Positions 1-8,844 of a stretch of DNA of 64,000 nucleotides are shown here, piece by piece. The notes beneath the pieces are model-generated. The model searched no databases and was not told the origin of the DNA. It saw only the letters and a list, made by a program, of their open reading frames with translations. Made by a program: the position numbers and the translations under genes. Source of the DNA: Dongia sedimenti (GTDB taxonomy: Bacteria; Pseudomonadota; Alphaproteobacteria; Dongiales; Dongiaceae); NCBI GenBank assembly GCA_030715195.1, contig JAUYVI010000002.1, forward strand, positions 744,001 through 808,000. The letters run 5' to 3'. Position 1 is the first letter of the stretch. Each line of letters opens with the position of its first letter.

Positions 1-757
1 GCAGATCGACGATCAAGCCGCACCAGAGCGCCTTGTCCTCGAGCGCGGCGCCGACCGGGCCGGGCTCGCGCCCCATCAGCGGCGGCATCGCGTTGAAGAG
101 ATGGGTGATGCCGGTCAGGCCCGCCGCCTGCGCGCGCCGGATGGTCGCGACATCCGCCTTGGTGTGCCCCGCCGCCACGATCACGCCGGATTTGGTCAGC
201 CTGGCGATGGCCGAAGGCTCGGTCTTCTCCGGCGCCAGGGTCACCAGCACGCGGCCGCCGGCCGGGAGGTCGATCATCGCCACGTCATCGTCGCCGATGC
301 TGCGCATCAGATCCGCGCGATGGATGCCCTTGCGCTCCGGGTTGAGGAACGGGCCTTCGAGATGGATGCCCAGCACGCCGGGGGTGCGGGCCTGCATCGC
401 CGCATCGGCGGCCTTGATCGCCTCGGCCATGCTGGCTTGCGTGTCGGTGATGAAGGTCGGCAGGAAGCCGGTGGTGCCGAAGCGCCGATGCGCGGCGCCG
501 ATCGCGGCGATGCCGGCGATGCTGCGCGTCTCGTTGAACAGCACGCCGCCGCCGCCATTGACCTGCACGTCGATGAAGCCCGGCGCCAGCAATCCGCTGA
601 TCGCCTGCTTCTCGACGCCCTTGGGCAGTTTCGCCTCCGGCATCACGCCGGCGATCTTCCCGGCTTCGATCAGCACCGCCAGGCCGTCGCGCAGGTTGGT
701 GCCGTCGAACAGCGTGGCGCCGATCAGAGCGGTCGCCATTCCAGAGTCCCGTATCAT
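1..757 (-). CDS. nagA: N-acetylglucosamine-6-phosphate deacetylase, 3' end cut by window edge
   Basis: Hydrolyses GlcNAc-6-phosphate to glucosamine-6-phosphate and acetate in the cytoplasm. About 252 N-terminal residues are visible. The amidohydrolase hallmarks are in order: PGFIDVQVNGGGG near residue 59, HLEGPF near 132 (metal-binding Glu region), GHTKAD and THLFNAMPP in the second half (zinc and substrate residues). The chosen ATG at 757 overlaps the stop of the upstream SIS gene as ATGA and follows GGAG at normal spacing; an in-frame ATG at 739 is possible. It is last in the visible nag operon, and the remainder lies beyond position 1. The family call is secure; only completeness is unknown. 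Confidence 0.92.
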   Translation of the reverse strand, partial: MIRDSGMATALIGATLFDGTNLRDGLAVLIEAGKIAGVMPEAKLPKGVEKQAISGLLAPGFIDVQVNGGGGVLFNETRSIAGIAAIGAAHRRFGTTGFLPTFITDTQASMAEAIKAADAAMQARTPGVLGIHLEGPFLNPERKGIHRADLMRSIGDDDVAMIDLPAGGRVLVTLAPEKTEPSAIARLTKSGVIVAAGHTKADVATIRRAQAAGLTGITHLFNAMPPLMGREPGPVGAALEDKALWCGLIVDL

Positions 758-1806
758 TGGGTCTCCGTGACTTTTTTCAGATGCGGCGGCCGGTCGGGAT
801 CGCGGCCGCGCGCCCAGGCCAGCCGTTCGGCCAGCAGATAGAAACTCTGGATCAGCAGGATCGGCGCCGAGTAGGGATTGGATTCCGGCAGGCTCGGCAG
901 GGCGATCGCGCCGGTCGCCTGGTTGCCGGCCCCGGCCGCGATCACCGGCACGCCGCGCGCCGCCAGGCCGCGCAGGATCTTCAGGATCCCGCTTTCCGAC
1001 TTGTCCGGCTGCAGGAAGGCCATGACCGGAAAGTCCTGGCCCGGCAGCGCCAGCGGCCCGTGCATCAGCTCGGCGGCGCTCATCGCCTCGGCATGCAACC
1101 CGCAGATCTCCTTCAGCTTCAGCGCCGCCTCCTGCGCGATGCCGAAGCCGGGACCGCGGCCGATCACGAAGAGATTGCGCACGCTGTTGAGCAGCGGCTC
1201 GGCCGCCGACCAGTCATAGGTCGCGGCGACCGCCAGCTCCTCGGGCAGGCGATCGACCGCCGCATGCAAGAGCGCGTCGCCCGACCAATGCGCGACGATC
1301 TGCAGGATCGAGGCCAGCGAGGCGATGTAGGACTTGGTCGCCGCCACGCTGCGCTCCGGCCCCGCCAGCAGCGGCAGCACGACTTCCGCCTTCTGGGCCA
1401 AGGGCGAGTCCGTGTCGTTGACCAGCGCCACGGTCAGCGCGCCGGCCGCGCGCGCGGTGTCGGTGAGCGACAGCAGATCGGGACTGCGCCCGGACTGCGA
1501 GATGGTGATGCACAGCGCGCCCTGCATCCGCGGCGTCCCGCCGAACACCGAGCTCACCGATGGCCCGACCGAGGCGGTCACCAGTCCCTGGTGGATCTCC
1601 AGCAGATACTTCGCATAGGTGCCGGCGTTGTCGGAGCTGCCGCGCGCGCAGGTCACCGCGAAAGGCGGCGGTGCCGCGCGCAGCCGCTGCGCCAGATCGG
1701 CGCAGCGCCCGGCATTGGCGGCCAGCATGTTTGCCACCACCTGCGGCGCTTCCAGCGCCTCGGTGCGCATCAGACTTCCGTGTCCAGATGAAGAGGCCGG
1801 CGCCAT
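754..1806 (-). CDS. SIS-domain glucosamine-6-phosphate deaminase (NagB-II type)
   Basis: Protein of 350 residues with two sugar-isomerase (SIS) domains, like the C-terminal half of GlmS but without its glutaminase domain. This architecture is known for NagB-II, which converts glucosamine-6-phosphate to fructose-6-phosphate and ammonia. Visible motifs are CARGSSDNAGTYAKYLLE and SISQSGRSPDLL in SIS-1, and SVAATKSYIAS, typical of GlmS-like SIS domains. The ATG at 1806 follows AGGA at 6 nt and lies 1 nt after the GntR stop, so the frame extension to 1836 is rejected. Placement between nagA and the sugar kinase supports a deaminase role. An AgaS-like deaminase acting on galactosamine-6-phosphate is the alternative. 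Confidence 0.86.
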   Translation of the reverse strand: MAPASSSGHGSLMRTEALEAPQVVANMLAANAGRCADLAQRLRAAPPPFAVTCARGSSDNAGTYAKYLLEIHQGLVTASVGPSVSSVFGGTPRMQGALCITISQSGRSPDLLSLTDTARAAGALTVALVNDTDSPLAQKAEVVLPLLAGPERSVAATKSYIASLASILQIVAHWSGDALLHAAVDRLPEELAVAATYDWSAAEPLLNSVRNLFVIGRGPGFGIAQEAALKLKEICGLHAEAMSAAELMHGPLALPGQDFPVMAFLQPDKSESGILKILRGLAARGVPVIAAGAGNQATGAIALPSLPESNPYSAPILLIQSFYLLAERLAWARGRDPDRPPHLKKVTETQ

Positions 1807-1807
1807 G

Positions 1808-2587
1808 CTATTCCTGTTCCGTATTCGGTGATCCAAGGCTCAATTCGGCGACGAAGTCATAGGCGTCGCCGCGGTAGTAGGACGAGGTGAACTCGACCGC
1901 GACGCCGTCCTGGTCGAAGGAGCGCCGCTCGATGTAAAGCGCCGCGGTGCCGTCCGGCACCTGCAGCAGTTTCGCCTGCTCGGAGTTGAGCAGGACCGCG
2001 TGCAGCCGCTGCAAGGCGCGGCGCGGCGCATGGCCGCGCCCGATCAGCACGGCATAGAGCGAGCTCGAAACCGCTTCGGGATCCGGCACCAGGCGGTTCG
2101 GCACCACGGCATGCTCGATCGCCATCGGCACGTCGTCGGCGGTGCGCAGGCGATCGAAGCGGCTGACCAGCTCGCCCGGCGACAGGCCGAGCGCCATGGA
2201 TTCCTTCGGCGTGGCCGGCCCGACGCCGCGGCCGAGGAACACCGCGCCCGGATGCAGCCCGCGGCCCAGCATGTCGTCGGTGAAGCTGGAGAGGCGCGAG
2301 AGCGGCTGCTCGACCTGGACCGCGGGGGCTATGAAGGTGCCGGAGCCCCAGCGCTGCACCAGCATGCCTTTCTCCACCAGCCCGGCGATCGCCTTGCGCA
2401 CGGTGACGCGCGAGATGCCGAGCTGGCGCGAAAGATCGCGCTCGCTGGGCAATGCCTCGTCGGCGCGGAGCTTGCCCGAACGCACCGCCTGCTGGATCAG
2501 ATGCTGGAGCTGCAGATAGAGCGGCGTCGGGCTGCTCTCGTCGAGACTGCCCGCGTCGCGAAAATCGGGTTGCGCCGCTGCCTTCAC
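1808..2587 (-). CDS. GntR/HutC-family transcriptional regulator of amino-sugar genes
   Basis: Regulator of 259 residues. An N-terminal winged helix (about residues 15-85: LPSERDLSRQLGISRVTVRK) is followed by a UTRA effector domain (about 100-250), the HutC layout seen in NagR/DasR-type regulators that bind phosphorylated amino sugars. Translation probably starts at GTG 2587, which overlaps the kinase stop as GTGA, with AAGG about 7 nt upstream. Its gene lies inside the nag operon, so it is probably autoregulated. Candidate operator boxes are in the 3475-3614 divergent region. Control of the nag/mur genes is inferred from position. Confidence 0.87.
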   Translation of the reverse strand: MKAAAQPDFRDAGSLDESSPTPLYLQLQHLIQQAVRSGKLRADEALPSERDLSRQLGISRVTVRKAIAGLVEKGMLVQRWGSGTFIAPAVQVEQPLSRLSSFTDDMLGRGLHPGAVFLGRGVGPATPKESMALGLSPGELVSRFDRLRTADDVPMAIEHAVVPNRLVPDPEAVSSSLYAVLIGRGHAPRRALQRLHAVLLNSEQAKLLQVPDGTAALYIERRSFDQDGVAVEFTSSYYRGDAYDFVAELSLGSPNTEQE

Positions 2588-3474
2588 GCGCCGGCCTTTT
2601 GCTTCAACGGCTGGGCCGCGCGCGCCAGACGCAAGGCGCCTTCCATCGCGTCGCCCTGCGCCGCGACCAATCGCTCCTGGATCCGCTTCGGCAACCAGGG
2701 CCGCAACGGCTCGCCCAACCCGCCGAGCAGGCAGAGGCCGGGTGCACCCACGGCCAGCAAGCGATCGGCGATGCGCGCCGCGCCTTCCGCCGCCGCCTCG
2801 ATGACCGCGACGCCCAGCGCGTCGCCCTGTCCCGCGTAGTCCAGCACCAGCGGCGCCAGTTGCGCGAAATCGGTCGGCCGCGCCTGATCGGACCAGGTGA
2901 CCACCTTGGGCGGCTCATGGTCGAAGCGATCGAGGATCTTGGTCGCCAGCGCCGTCATCGGCGCCATGCCGTCAAGCGCCCAGAGCGCGCGGCGGATCGC
3001 GTGCTTGCCGATCTCGTTGCCGCTGCCGTCATCGGAGACGACATTGCCCCAGCCGCCGACATTGAAGCGCCGGCCCTTGACCACCGCGAGGCCGGCCGAG
3101 CCGGTGCCGATGATCAGGATCGCGCCGTCACCGCCGGCAAAGGCGCCGAGCCAAGCGATATAGGCATCGGTGTCGATGGCGACGCGCGGAAAGGGATGGG
3201 GTTGGGCGAGGAGCTGCGCGTTGCGCGCCTCGTCGATCGCCCCGGCCATGCCGAGCCCGACCGCGGCGCGCGCGAGATCGCCGTCATTCAAGCCGCCCGC
3301 CGCGGCGGCCGCCTTGGCCGCGTCCACGATCGAAGCCATGGCGACCGCGGGCCCCAGGCGCAGGTTCGCCGGCCCGCCGGTGCCTTCGCCCCGCACGCGG
3401 CCTTCGCCGTCGCGGATCCGGGCCCGGCAATGGGTCCCCCCGCCGTCGATTCCTATAAATAGAGTGTCAGCCAT
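2584..3474 (-). CDS. BadF/BcrA-type N-acetylhexosamine kinase (GlcNAc/MurNAc kinase candidate)
   Basis: Kinase of 296 residues in the ASKHA/BadF-BcrA fold. The N-terminal phosphate loop GIDGGGTHCRARI (near residue 8) and a second loop GTGSAG (about residue 120) are visible. Family members such as human NAGK and the bacterial MurK phosphorylate GlcNAc, and MurK also phosphorylates MurNAc at O-6. The ATG at 3474 is preferred; the codon before it is TTG. It heads the leftward operon kinase-GntR-SIS-nagA, and murQ starts divergently 140 bp away. Because MurQ needs MurNAc-6-phosphate and no PTS gene is visible, this kinase may supply both phosphosugars. Substrate range is inference. Confidence 0.85.
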   Translation of the reverse strand: MADTLFIGIDGGGTHCRARIRDGEGRVRGEGTGGPANLRLGPAVAMASIVDAAKAAAAAGGLNDGDLARAAVGLGMAGAIDEARNAQLLAQPHPFPRVAIDTDAYIAWLGAFAGGDGAILIIGTGSAGLAVVKGRRFNVGGWGNVVSDDGSGNEIGKHAIRRALWALDGMAPMTALATKILDRFDHEPPKVVTWSDQARPTDFAQLAPLVLDYAGQGDALGVAVIEAAAEGAARIADRLLAVGAPGLCLLGGLGEPLRPWLPKRIQERLVAAQGDAMEGALRLARAAQPLKQKAGA

Positions 3475-3509
3475 CAAGTGGCGGCGCTCCCAGAAACATC
3501 GCCGAAAAC

Positions 3510-3584
3510 ATAATGCCAGTTTAGGTCCAGATCGGGAAGTGGTAAAGAAATTGACTCGTTATGATAATACCAGCATAATATCAG
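3510..3584. promoter_or_regulatory. three ATAATnYCAG boxes in the nag/mur divergent region
   Basis: The 10-base box occurs three times on the + strand: ATAATGCCAG (3510-3519), ATAATACCAG (3564-3573) and ATAATATCAG (3575-3584). The last two are offset by 11 bp, one helical turn, and overlap the predicted murQ promoter; the first is 54 bp away, about five turns. This suits cooperative binding by one regulator, most simply the adjacent GntR protein. Binding is inference. Confidence 0.45.
3551..3579 (+). promoter_or_regulatory. sigma70-like promoter for murQ-ABC operon
   Basis: TTGACT (3551-3556) and CATAAT (3574-3579) are separated by 17 bp, close to the consensus. Initiation would fall about 30 nt before the murQ ATG at 3615. 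The -10 region overlaps two of the repeated boxes, as expected for repression. Confidence 0.45.
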
Positions 3585-3614
3585 TTAAGGGAAGGCAAGG
3601 CTGAGAACAGCCAT

Positions 3615-4532
3615 ATGGCAGCAGGCACCGAGACCTTGGCCGCACGCTATCGCGGGCTCGACAGCTGGAGCGACGCAGAGATCCTCGACGCGTTCTGGGA
3701 AGGTCAGGCGCGCGCCATCGGCGCGATCCGTCCCGCATTGCCGGCGATTGCCGCCGCCGCCGAATCCCTCGCCCAACGATTGAATGCCGGCGGCCGTATC
3801 GTCTATGCCGGCGCCGGCGCCTCGGGCCTTTTGGCCGCGGGCGACGCGATGGAGATCGGCCCGACCTTCAACTGGCCCGACGACCGCGTCTTCGTCCTGC
3901 TGGCCGGCGGTACCGACCTGACGCCCGGCCTCAAGGGCGATGTCGAGGATCACGACCACCGCGGCCGCAGCGAGGCGGAAGCTCTGAAGCTCACCGCCAA
4001 CGACGCGATCGTCGCCGTCGCCGCCAGCGGCACCACGCGCTACACGCTCGCCGTGATGGAGGTCGCCGCCGAGGCCGGAGCCCTCACCATCGCGATCGCC
4101 AACAACGCCGATACGCCGATGCTGCAGGCCGCCGATCGCGCCATCCTGCTGGAGACCGGTCCCGAGGTGATCAGCGGCTCGACCCGCATGAATGCCGGCA
4201 CCGCGCAGAAGGCGGTGCTGAACATGCTCTCCAGCCTGACCATGATCCGGCTGAACCGGGTCCATGACGGCATGATGGTCGATCTCCGGGTGCAGAACGC
4301 CAAGCTGCGCGAGCGCGCGATCGGCATCCTCATGCACATCACCGGCGCCTCCAAGGAAGCGGCAGCGAAGGCGCTCGCCGCCTGCGGCGACCGCATCAAG
4401 CCGGCCGCCCTGGTGCTGGCCGGCCACGCGCCGGCCGAGGCCGGGCGAATCCTCGATCAACATGGCGGCAGTCTGCGCGCCGCCCTGCTGTCTCGCGAAT
4501 CCACCAACCTGCAACGCAAACAAGGGAGCTGA
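3615..4532 (+). CDS. murQ: N-acetylmuramic acid 6-phosphate etherase
   Basis: Cleaves the lactyl ether of MurNAc-6-phosphate to give GlcNAc-6-phosphate and D-lactate. The protein has 305 residues, the usual MurQ length, with one SIS domain: IVYAGAGASGLLAAGDAMEI (about 60-80, with the acidic residue region), SGTTRYTL, and the family signature STRMNAGTAQKAVLNML followed by NAKLRERAIGIL. The C-terminus has the small helical domain that packs over the active site. The SD is weak. It is separated by 2 nt from the ABC binding-protein gene. Its product feeds NagA, encoded on the opposite strand, so import, etherase, kinase and deacetylase form one recycling route. Confidence 0.94.
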   Translation: MAAGTETLAARYRGLDSWSDAEILDAFWEGQARAIGAIRPALPAIAAAAESLAQRLNAGGRIVYAGAGASGLLAAGDAMEIGPTFNWPDDRVFVLLAGGTDLTPGLKGDVEDHDHRGRSEAEALKLTANDAIVAVAASGTTRYTLAVMEVAAEAGALTIAIANNADTPMLQAADRAILLETGPEVISGSTRMNAGTAQKAVLNMLSSLTMIRLNRVHDGMMVDLRVQNAKLRERAIGILMHITGASKEAAAKALAACGDRIKPAALVLAGHAPAEAGRILDQHGGSLRAALLSRESTNLQRKQGS

Positions 4533-4534
4533 TC

Positions 4535-5818
4535 ATGACGATGAGAGACGAACGGCCGCGCTTCAGCCGGACCGGTGCTCTGGCGGCGACGGCGCTGGCA
4601 CTGGTGACCCTGATGGGCGGCATCGCCCATGCCGAGACCACGCTCACCATCGAGAGCTGGCGCAACGACGACGCCGACATGTGGAACAAGCAGATCCTGC
4701 CCGCCTTCATGGCCAAGCACCCGGACATCAAGGTCACGTTCAAGGGCTATCCGCCGACCGAGTACAATGCGGCGCTCAACACCGAGCTGGCCGGCGGCAC
4801 CGCGGCCGACATCATCACCTGCCGTCCGTTCGACGCCTCGCTCGATCTCTACAAGAAGGGCTATCTGACGAACCTCAACGACGTTCCGTCGATGAAGAAC
4901 TTCTCCGACGTCGCGAAGGCCGCCTGGCAGACCGATGACGGCAAGGACACCTTCTGCATGCCGATGGCCTCGGTCATCCACGGCTTCATCTACAACAAGA
5001 AGATCTTCGACGAGCTCGGCCTGACCCCGCCGAAGACCACCAAGGAGTTCCACGCGGTCCTCGAGAAGATCAAGGCCGACGGCAAGTACACGCCGATCGC
5101 GCTTGGTACGGCGGATCAGTGGGAGGCCGCGACCATGGGCTTCCAGAACATCGGCCCCGACTATTGGAAGGGCGAGGCAGGGCGCAAGGCGCTGATCGCC
5201 GGCAAGGAGAAGTTCACCGACAAGCCGTATGTCGATGTCTTCAAGGAGCTGGCGAGCTGGGGCCCCTTCATGGGCGACGGCTACCAGGCGCAGAAGTATC
5301 CGGACACGCAGAACCTGTTCTCGCTCGGCCGCGCGGCGATCTATCCGGCCGGCTCCTGGGACATCCCGCTGTTCGAGCAGACCAAGGATCTCTCGTTCGA
5401 CGCCTTCCCGCCGCCGCAGCCGGACGGCACCGACAAGTGCTACATCAGCGACCACGTCGATATCGGCATGGGCGTCAACGCGAAGTCGAAGAATCCCGAC
5501 GCCGCGAAGACCTTCATCGACTGGGTCGGCTCGGCGGAGTTCGCCGGCCTCTATGCCAACGCGCTCCCCGGCTTCTTCCCGCTGACCCAGGAAGCGGTCG
5601 AGATCAAGGATCCGGTGGCGCAGACCTTCGTCGGCTGGCGCAAGAACTGCGAGAGCACGATCCGGAACTCGTACCAGATCCTCTCGCGCGGCACGCCGAA
5701 CCTGGAGAACGAGCTCTGGGCGGTCAGCGCCAACGTGCTGAACGGCACGCAGACGCCGGAAGCCGCGGCCGAGCAGCTGCAGAAGGGCCTGGACGGCTGG
5801 TACAAGCCGGCCAAGTAA
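4535..5818 (+). CDS. ABC sugar importer, periplasmic binding protein (family 1)
   Basis: Secreted binding protein of 427 residues. The Sec signal peptide spans about residues 1-33 (hydrophobic core ALAATALALVTLMGG, cleavage near AHA/E), followed by a family 1 extracellular solute-binding fold (TLTIESWRNDD, AALNTELAGGTAADI). GGGAG lies 7 nt before ATG 4535. It is first of four ABC genes and is co-transcribed with murQ. Ligand is unknown; GlcNAc, MurNAc or a muropeptide sugar is the simplest inference from the neighbours. Confidence 0.9.
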   Translation: MTMRDERPRFSRTGALAATALALVTLMGGIAHAETTLTIESWRNDDADMWNKQILPAFMAKHPDIKVTFKGYPPTEYNAALNTELAGGTAADIITCRPFDASLDLYKKGYLTNLNDVPSMKNFSDVAKAAWQTDDGKDTFCMPMASVIHGFIYNKKIFDELGLTPPKTTKEFHAVLEKIKADGKYTPIALGTADQWEAATMGFQNIGPDYWKGEAGRKALIAGKEKFTDKPYVDVFKELASWGPFMGDGYQAQKYPDTQNLFSLGRAAIYPAGSWDIPLFEQTKDLSFDAFPPPQPDGTDKCYISDHVDIGMGVNAKSKNPDAAKTFIDWVGSAEFAGLYANALPGFFPLTQEAVEIKDPVAQTFVGWRKNCESTIRNSYQILSRGTPNLENELWAVSANVLNGTQTPEAAAEQLQKGLDGWYKPAK

Positions 5819-5835
5819 TCGGCTAGACTTGCACG

Positions 5836-5867
5836 CCGCGGGTCGTGGCACCGGCCGCGACCCGCGG
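5836..5867 (+). terminator. stem-loop between binding protein and permease (attenuator-like)
   Basis: A perfect 10-bp stem CCGCGGGTCG/CGACCCGCGG with a 12-nt loop lies 18 nt after the binding-protein stop and is followed by only a short T-rich run (TTCGTTT). In family 1 ABC operons, such hairpins protect the upstream mRNA or partly terminate, keeping binding protein in excess. Function is inferred. Confidence 0.5.
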
Positions 5868-5905
5868 TTCGTTTCCGGCACCGGACAGACGAGGAAGATT
5901 CACGG

Positions 5906-6856
5906 ATGACGTCGATCGCCATGGCGGCGGATGCTTCCGTCGGAAGACGGAGATGGCCGACGCATATCGTCGTGTTCCTGGCACCGGCCTTCCTGGTCTA
6001 TACGCTGTTCTCGATCTATCCGCTGATCGACACGATCCGGCTCAGCCTCTATGGCGCCGATGAGACCGGACAGCAGTCGTTCATCGGAATCGGCAACTTC
6101 GTCACCCTGCTCACCGATCCGAACTGGTCGAAGCCGTTCTGGAACGCGTTCCGCAACAACCTGATCTTCTTCGCGATCCACATGGTGGTGCAGACCTCGA
6201 TCGGCCTGGCGCTGGCGGCGCTGCTCAGCCTGCCGCGCCTCAAGGGCGCCGGGGTCTATCGCACGCTGCTGTTCATGCCGACCATGCTCTCGGTCGTCAT
6301 CATCGGCTTCATCTGGCAGCTGATCCTCTCGCCGCTCTGGGGCATCTCCAAGGGCTTCCTCGCGGCCTTGGGCCTCGGCTCCCTGTTCGCGCCCTGGCTC
6401 GGCCAGGAAGGCACCGCGCTCATCACCGTCTCGCTGATCTCGGTCTGGCAGTTCGTCGGCATCCCGATGATCCTGATCTATGCCGCCCTGATCAACATCC
6501 CGGACGACCTGATCGACGCCGCCACGGTCGATGGCGCGCCGCCCTTCTACGTGTTCTGGGTGATCCGCCTGCCGCTGGTCTATCCGACCCTGGGCGTGGT
6601 CTCGATCCTGACCTTCGTCGGCAACTTCAACGCCTTCGATCTCATCTACGCGATGAAGGGCGCGCAGGCCGGGCCGAACGGCGCCACCGACATCCTCGGC
6701 ACCTTCTTCTACCGCACCTTCTTCGGCTACCAGCTCCAGGCCGGCAACCCGACCATGGGCGCCGCCGTCGCCACCATGATGCTGTTCATCATCATGGTCG
6801 GGGTCCTGTTCTACCTGTTCGGCGTGCAGCGCAAGCTGCAGCACCATCTGGCCTGA
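5906..6856 (+). CDS. ABC sugar importer permease, MalF/UgpA type
   Basis: Inner-membrane subunit of 316 residues with about six transmembrane helices. It has the EAA coupling loop near residues 205-225 (DAATVDGAPPFYVFWVIRLP), which contacts the ATPase. It lies between its binding-protein gene and the MalG-type partner and should form a heterodimeric channel. ATG 5906 is preceded by GAGGAAG at slightly long spacing. Substrate specificity follows the binding protein and is unknown. Confidence 0.92.
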   Translation: MTSIAMAADASVGRRRWPTHIVVFLAPAFLVYTLFSIYPLIDTIRLSLYGADETGQQSFIGIGNFVTLLTDPNWSKPFWNAFRNNLIFFAIHMVVQTSIGLALAALLSLPRLKGAGVYRTLLFMPTMLSVVIIGFIWQLILSPLWGISKGFLAALGLGSLFAPWLGQEGTALITVSLISVWQFVGIPMILIYAALINIPDDLIDAATVDGAPPFYVFWVIRLPLVYPTLGVVSILTFVGNFNAFDLIYAMKGAQAGPNGATDILGTFFYRTFFGYQLQAGNPTMGAAVATMMLFIIMVGVLFYLFGVQRKLQHHLA

Positions 6857-6869
6857 GGGGCGCCCCGCG

Positions 6870-7712
6870 ATGCCGATGGTCAACCGACGCGTCAACGTGA
6901 ACCGGATCGCCGTGCATGCGGCGCTGATCTTCTACACCCTGATCGCGACCTTCCCGATCGCCCTGGTGCTGATCAACTCGATGAAGTCGCGGAGCGCAAT
7001 CTTCGGCGACCCGGTGGCTTTGCCCACGCCCTCGACCTTCGACCTGATCGGCTACCAGCAGGTGCTGGAGAAGGCGGACTTCGTCCTCTATTTCGGCAAC
7101 AGCATCGTCGTCACCACGGTCTCGCTGCTGCTGGTGCTGATCGCCGGCGCCATGGCCGCCTGGGCGCTCGGCGAGTACCGGTTCAAAGGGAACACTCTGG
7201 TCGCGCTCTACATGGCGATCGGCATCATGGTGCCGATCCGGCTCGGCACGGTCAGCATCCTGAAGATGATCGTCGGCATGGGCCTCATCAACACGCTGAC
7301 CGCCCTCATCCTGGTCTATACCGCCATGGGCCTGCCGCTGGCGATCCTGATCCTCGGCGAGTTCATGGCCCAGATCCCGCGAGATTTGCGCGAGGCCGCG
7401 CGCTGCGACGGGGTCAGCGAGTACCGCATCTTCACCGCGGTGATCCTGCCGCTGATCCGGCCCGCCGTGGCAACCGTCGCGGTCTTCACCATGGTGCCGA
7501 TCTGGAACGATCTGTGGTTCCCGCTCATTCTTGCATCCGGCGACGGCAAGCAGACCATCACGCTCGGCGCCCAGCAGTTCATCGGGCAGTACGTCACCAA
7601 CTGGAACGCGGTGCTGGCCGCCCTCAGCCTGGCGATCGCCCCGATTCTGATTCTCTACGTTGTGTTCTCGCGGCACCTGGTCCGCGGCCTGACCATGGGA
7701 GCGGTCAAATGA
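6870..7712 (+). CDS. ABC sugar importer permease, MalG/UgpE type
   Basis: Second channel subunit, 280 residues with about six transmembrane helices. The EAA loop is EAARCDGVSEYRIFTAVILP near residues 175-195. It begins 13 nt after the MalF-type stop and ends 18 nt before the ATPase start, so the four ABC genes form one transcription unit. Transmembrane spans are hydrophobic throughout without interruption. Confidence 0.92.
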   Translation: MPMVNRRVNVNRIAVHAALIFYTLIATFPIALVLINSMKSRSAIFGDPVALPTPSTFDLIGYQQVLEKADFVLYFGNSIVVTTVSLLLVLIAGAMAAWALGEYRFKGNTLVALYMAIGIMVPIRLGTVSILKMIVGMGLINTLTALILVYTAMGLPLAILILGEFMAQIPRDLREAARCDGVSEYRIFTAVILPLIRPAVATVAVFTMVPIWNDLWFPLILASGDGKQTITLGAQQFIGQYVTNWNAVLAALSLAIAPILILYVVFSRHLVRGLTMGAVK

Positions 7713-7730
7713 TCGAACGGGTTCGAAGCC

Positions 7731-8837
<1,107 letters not shown>

Positions 8838-8844
8838 CATTGCT

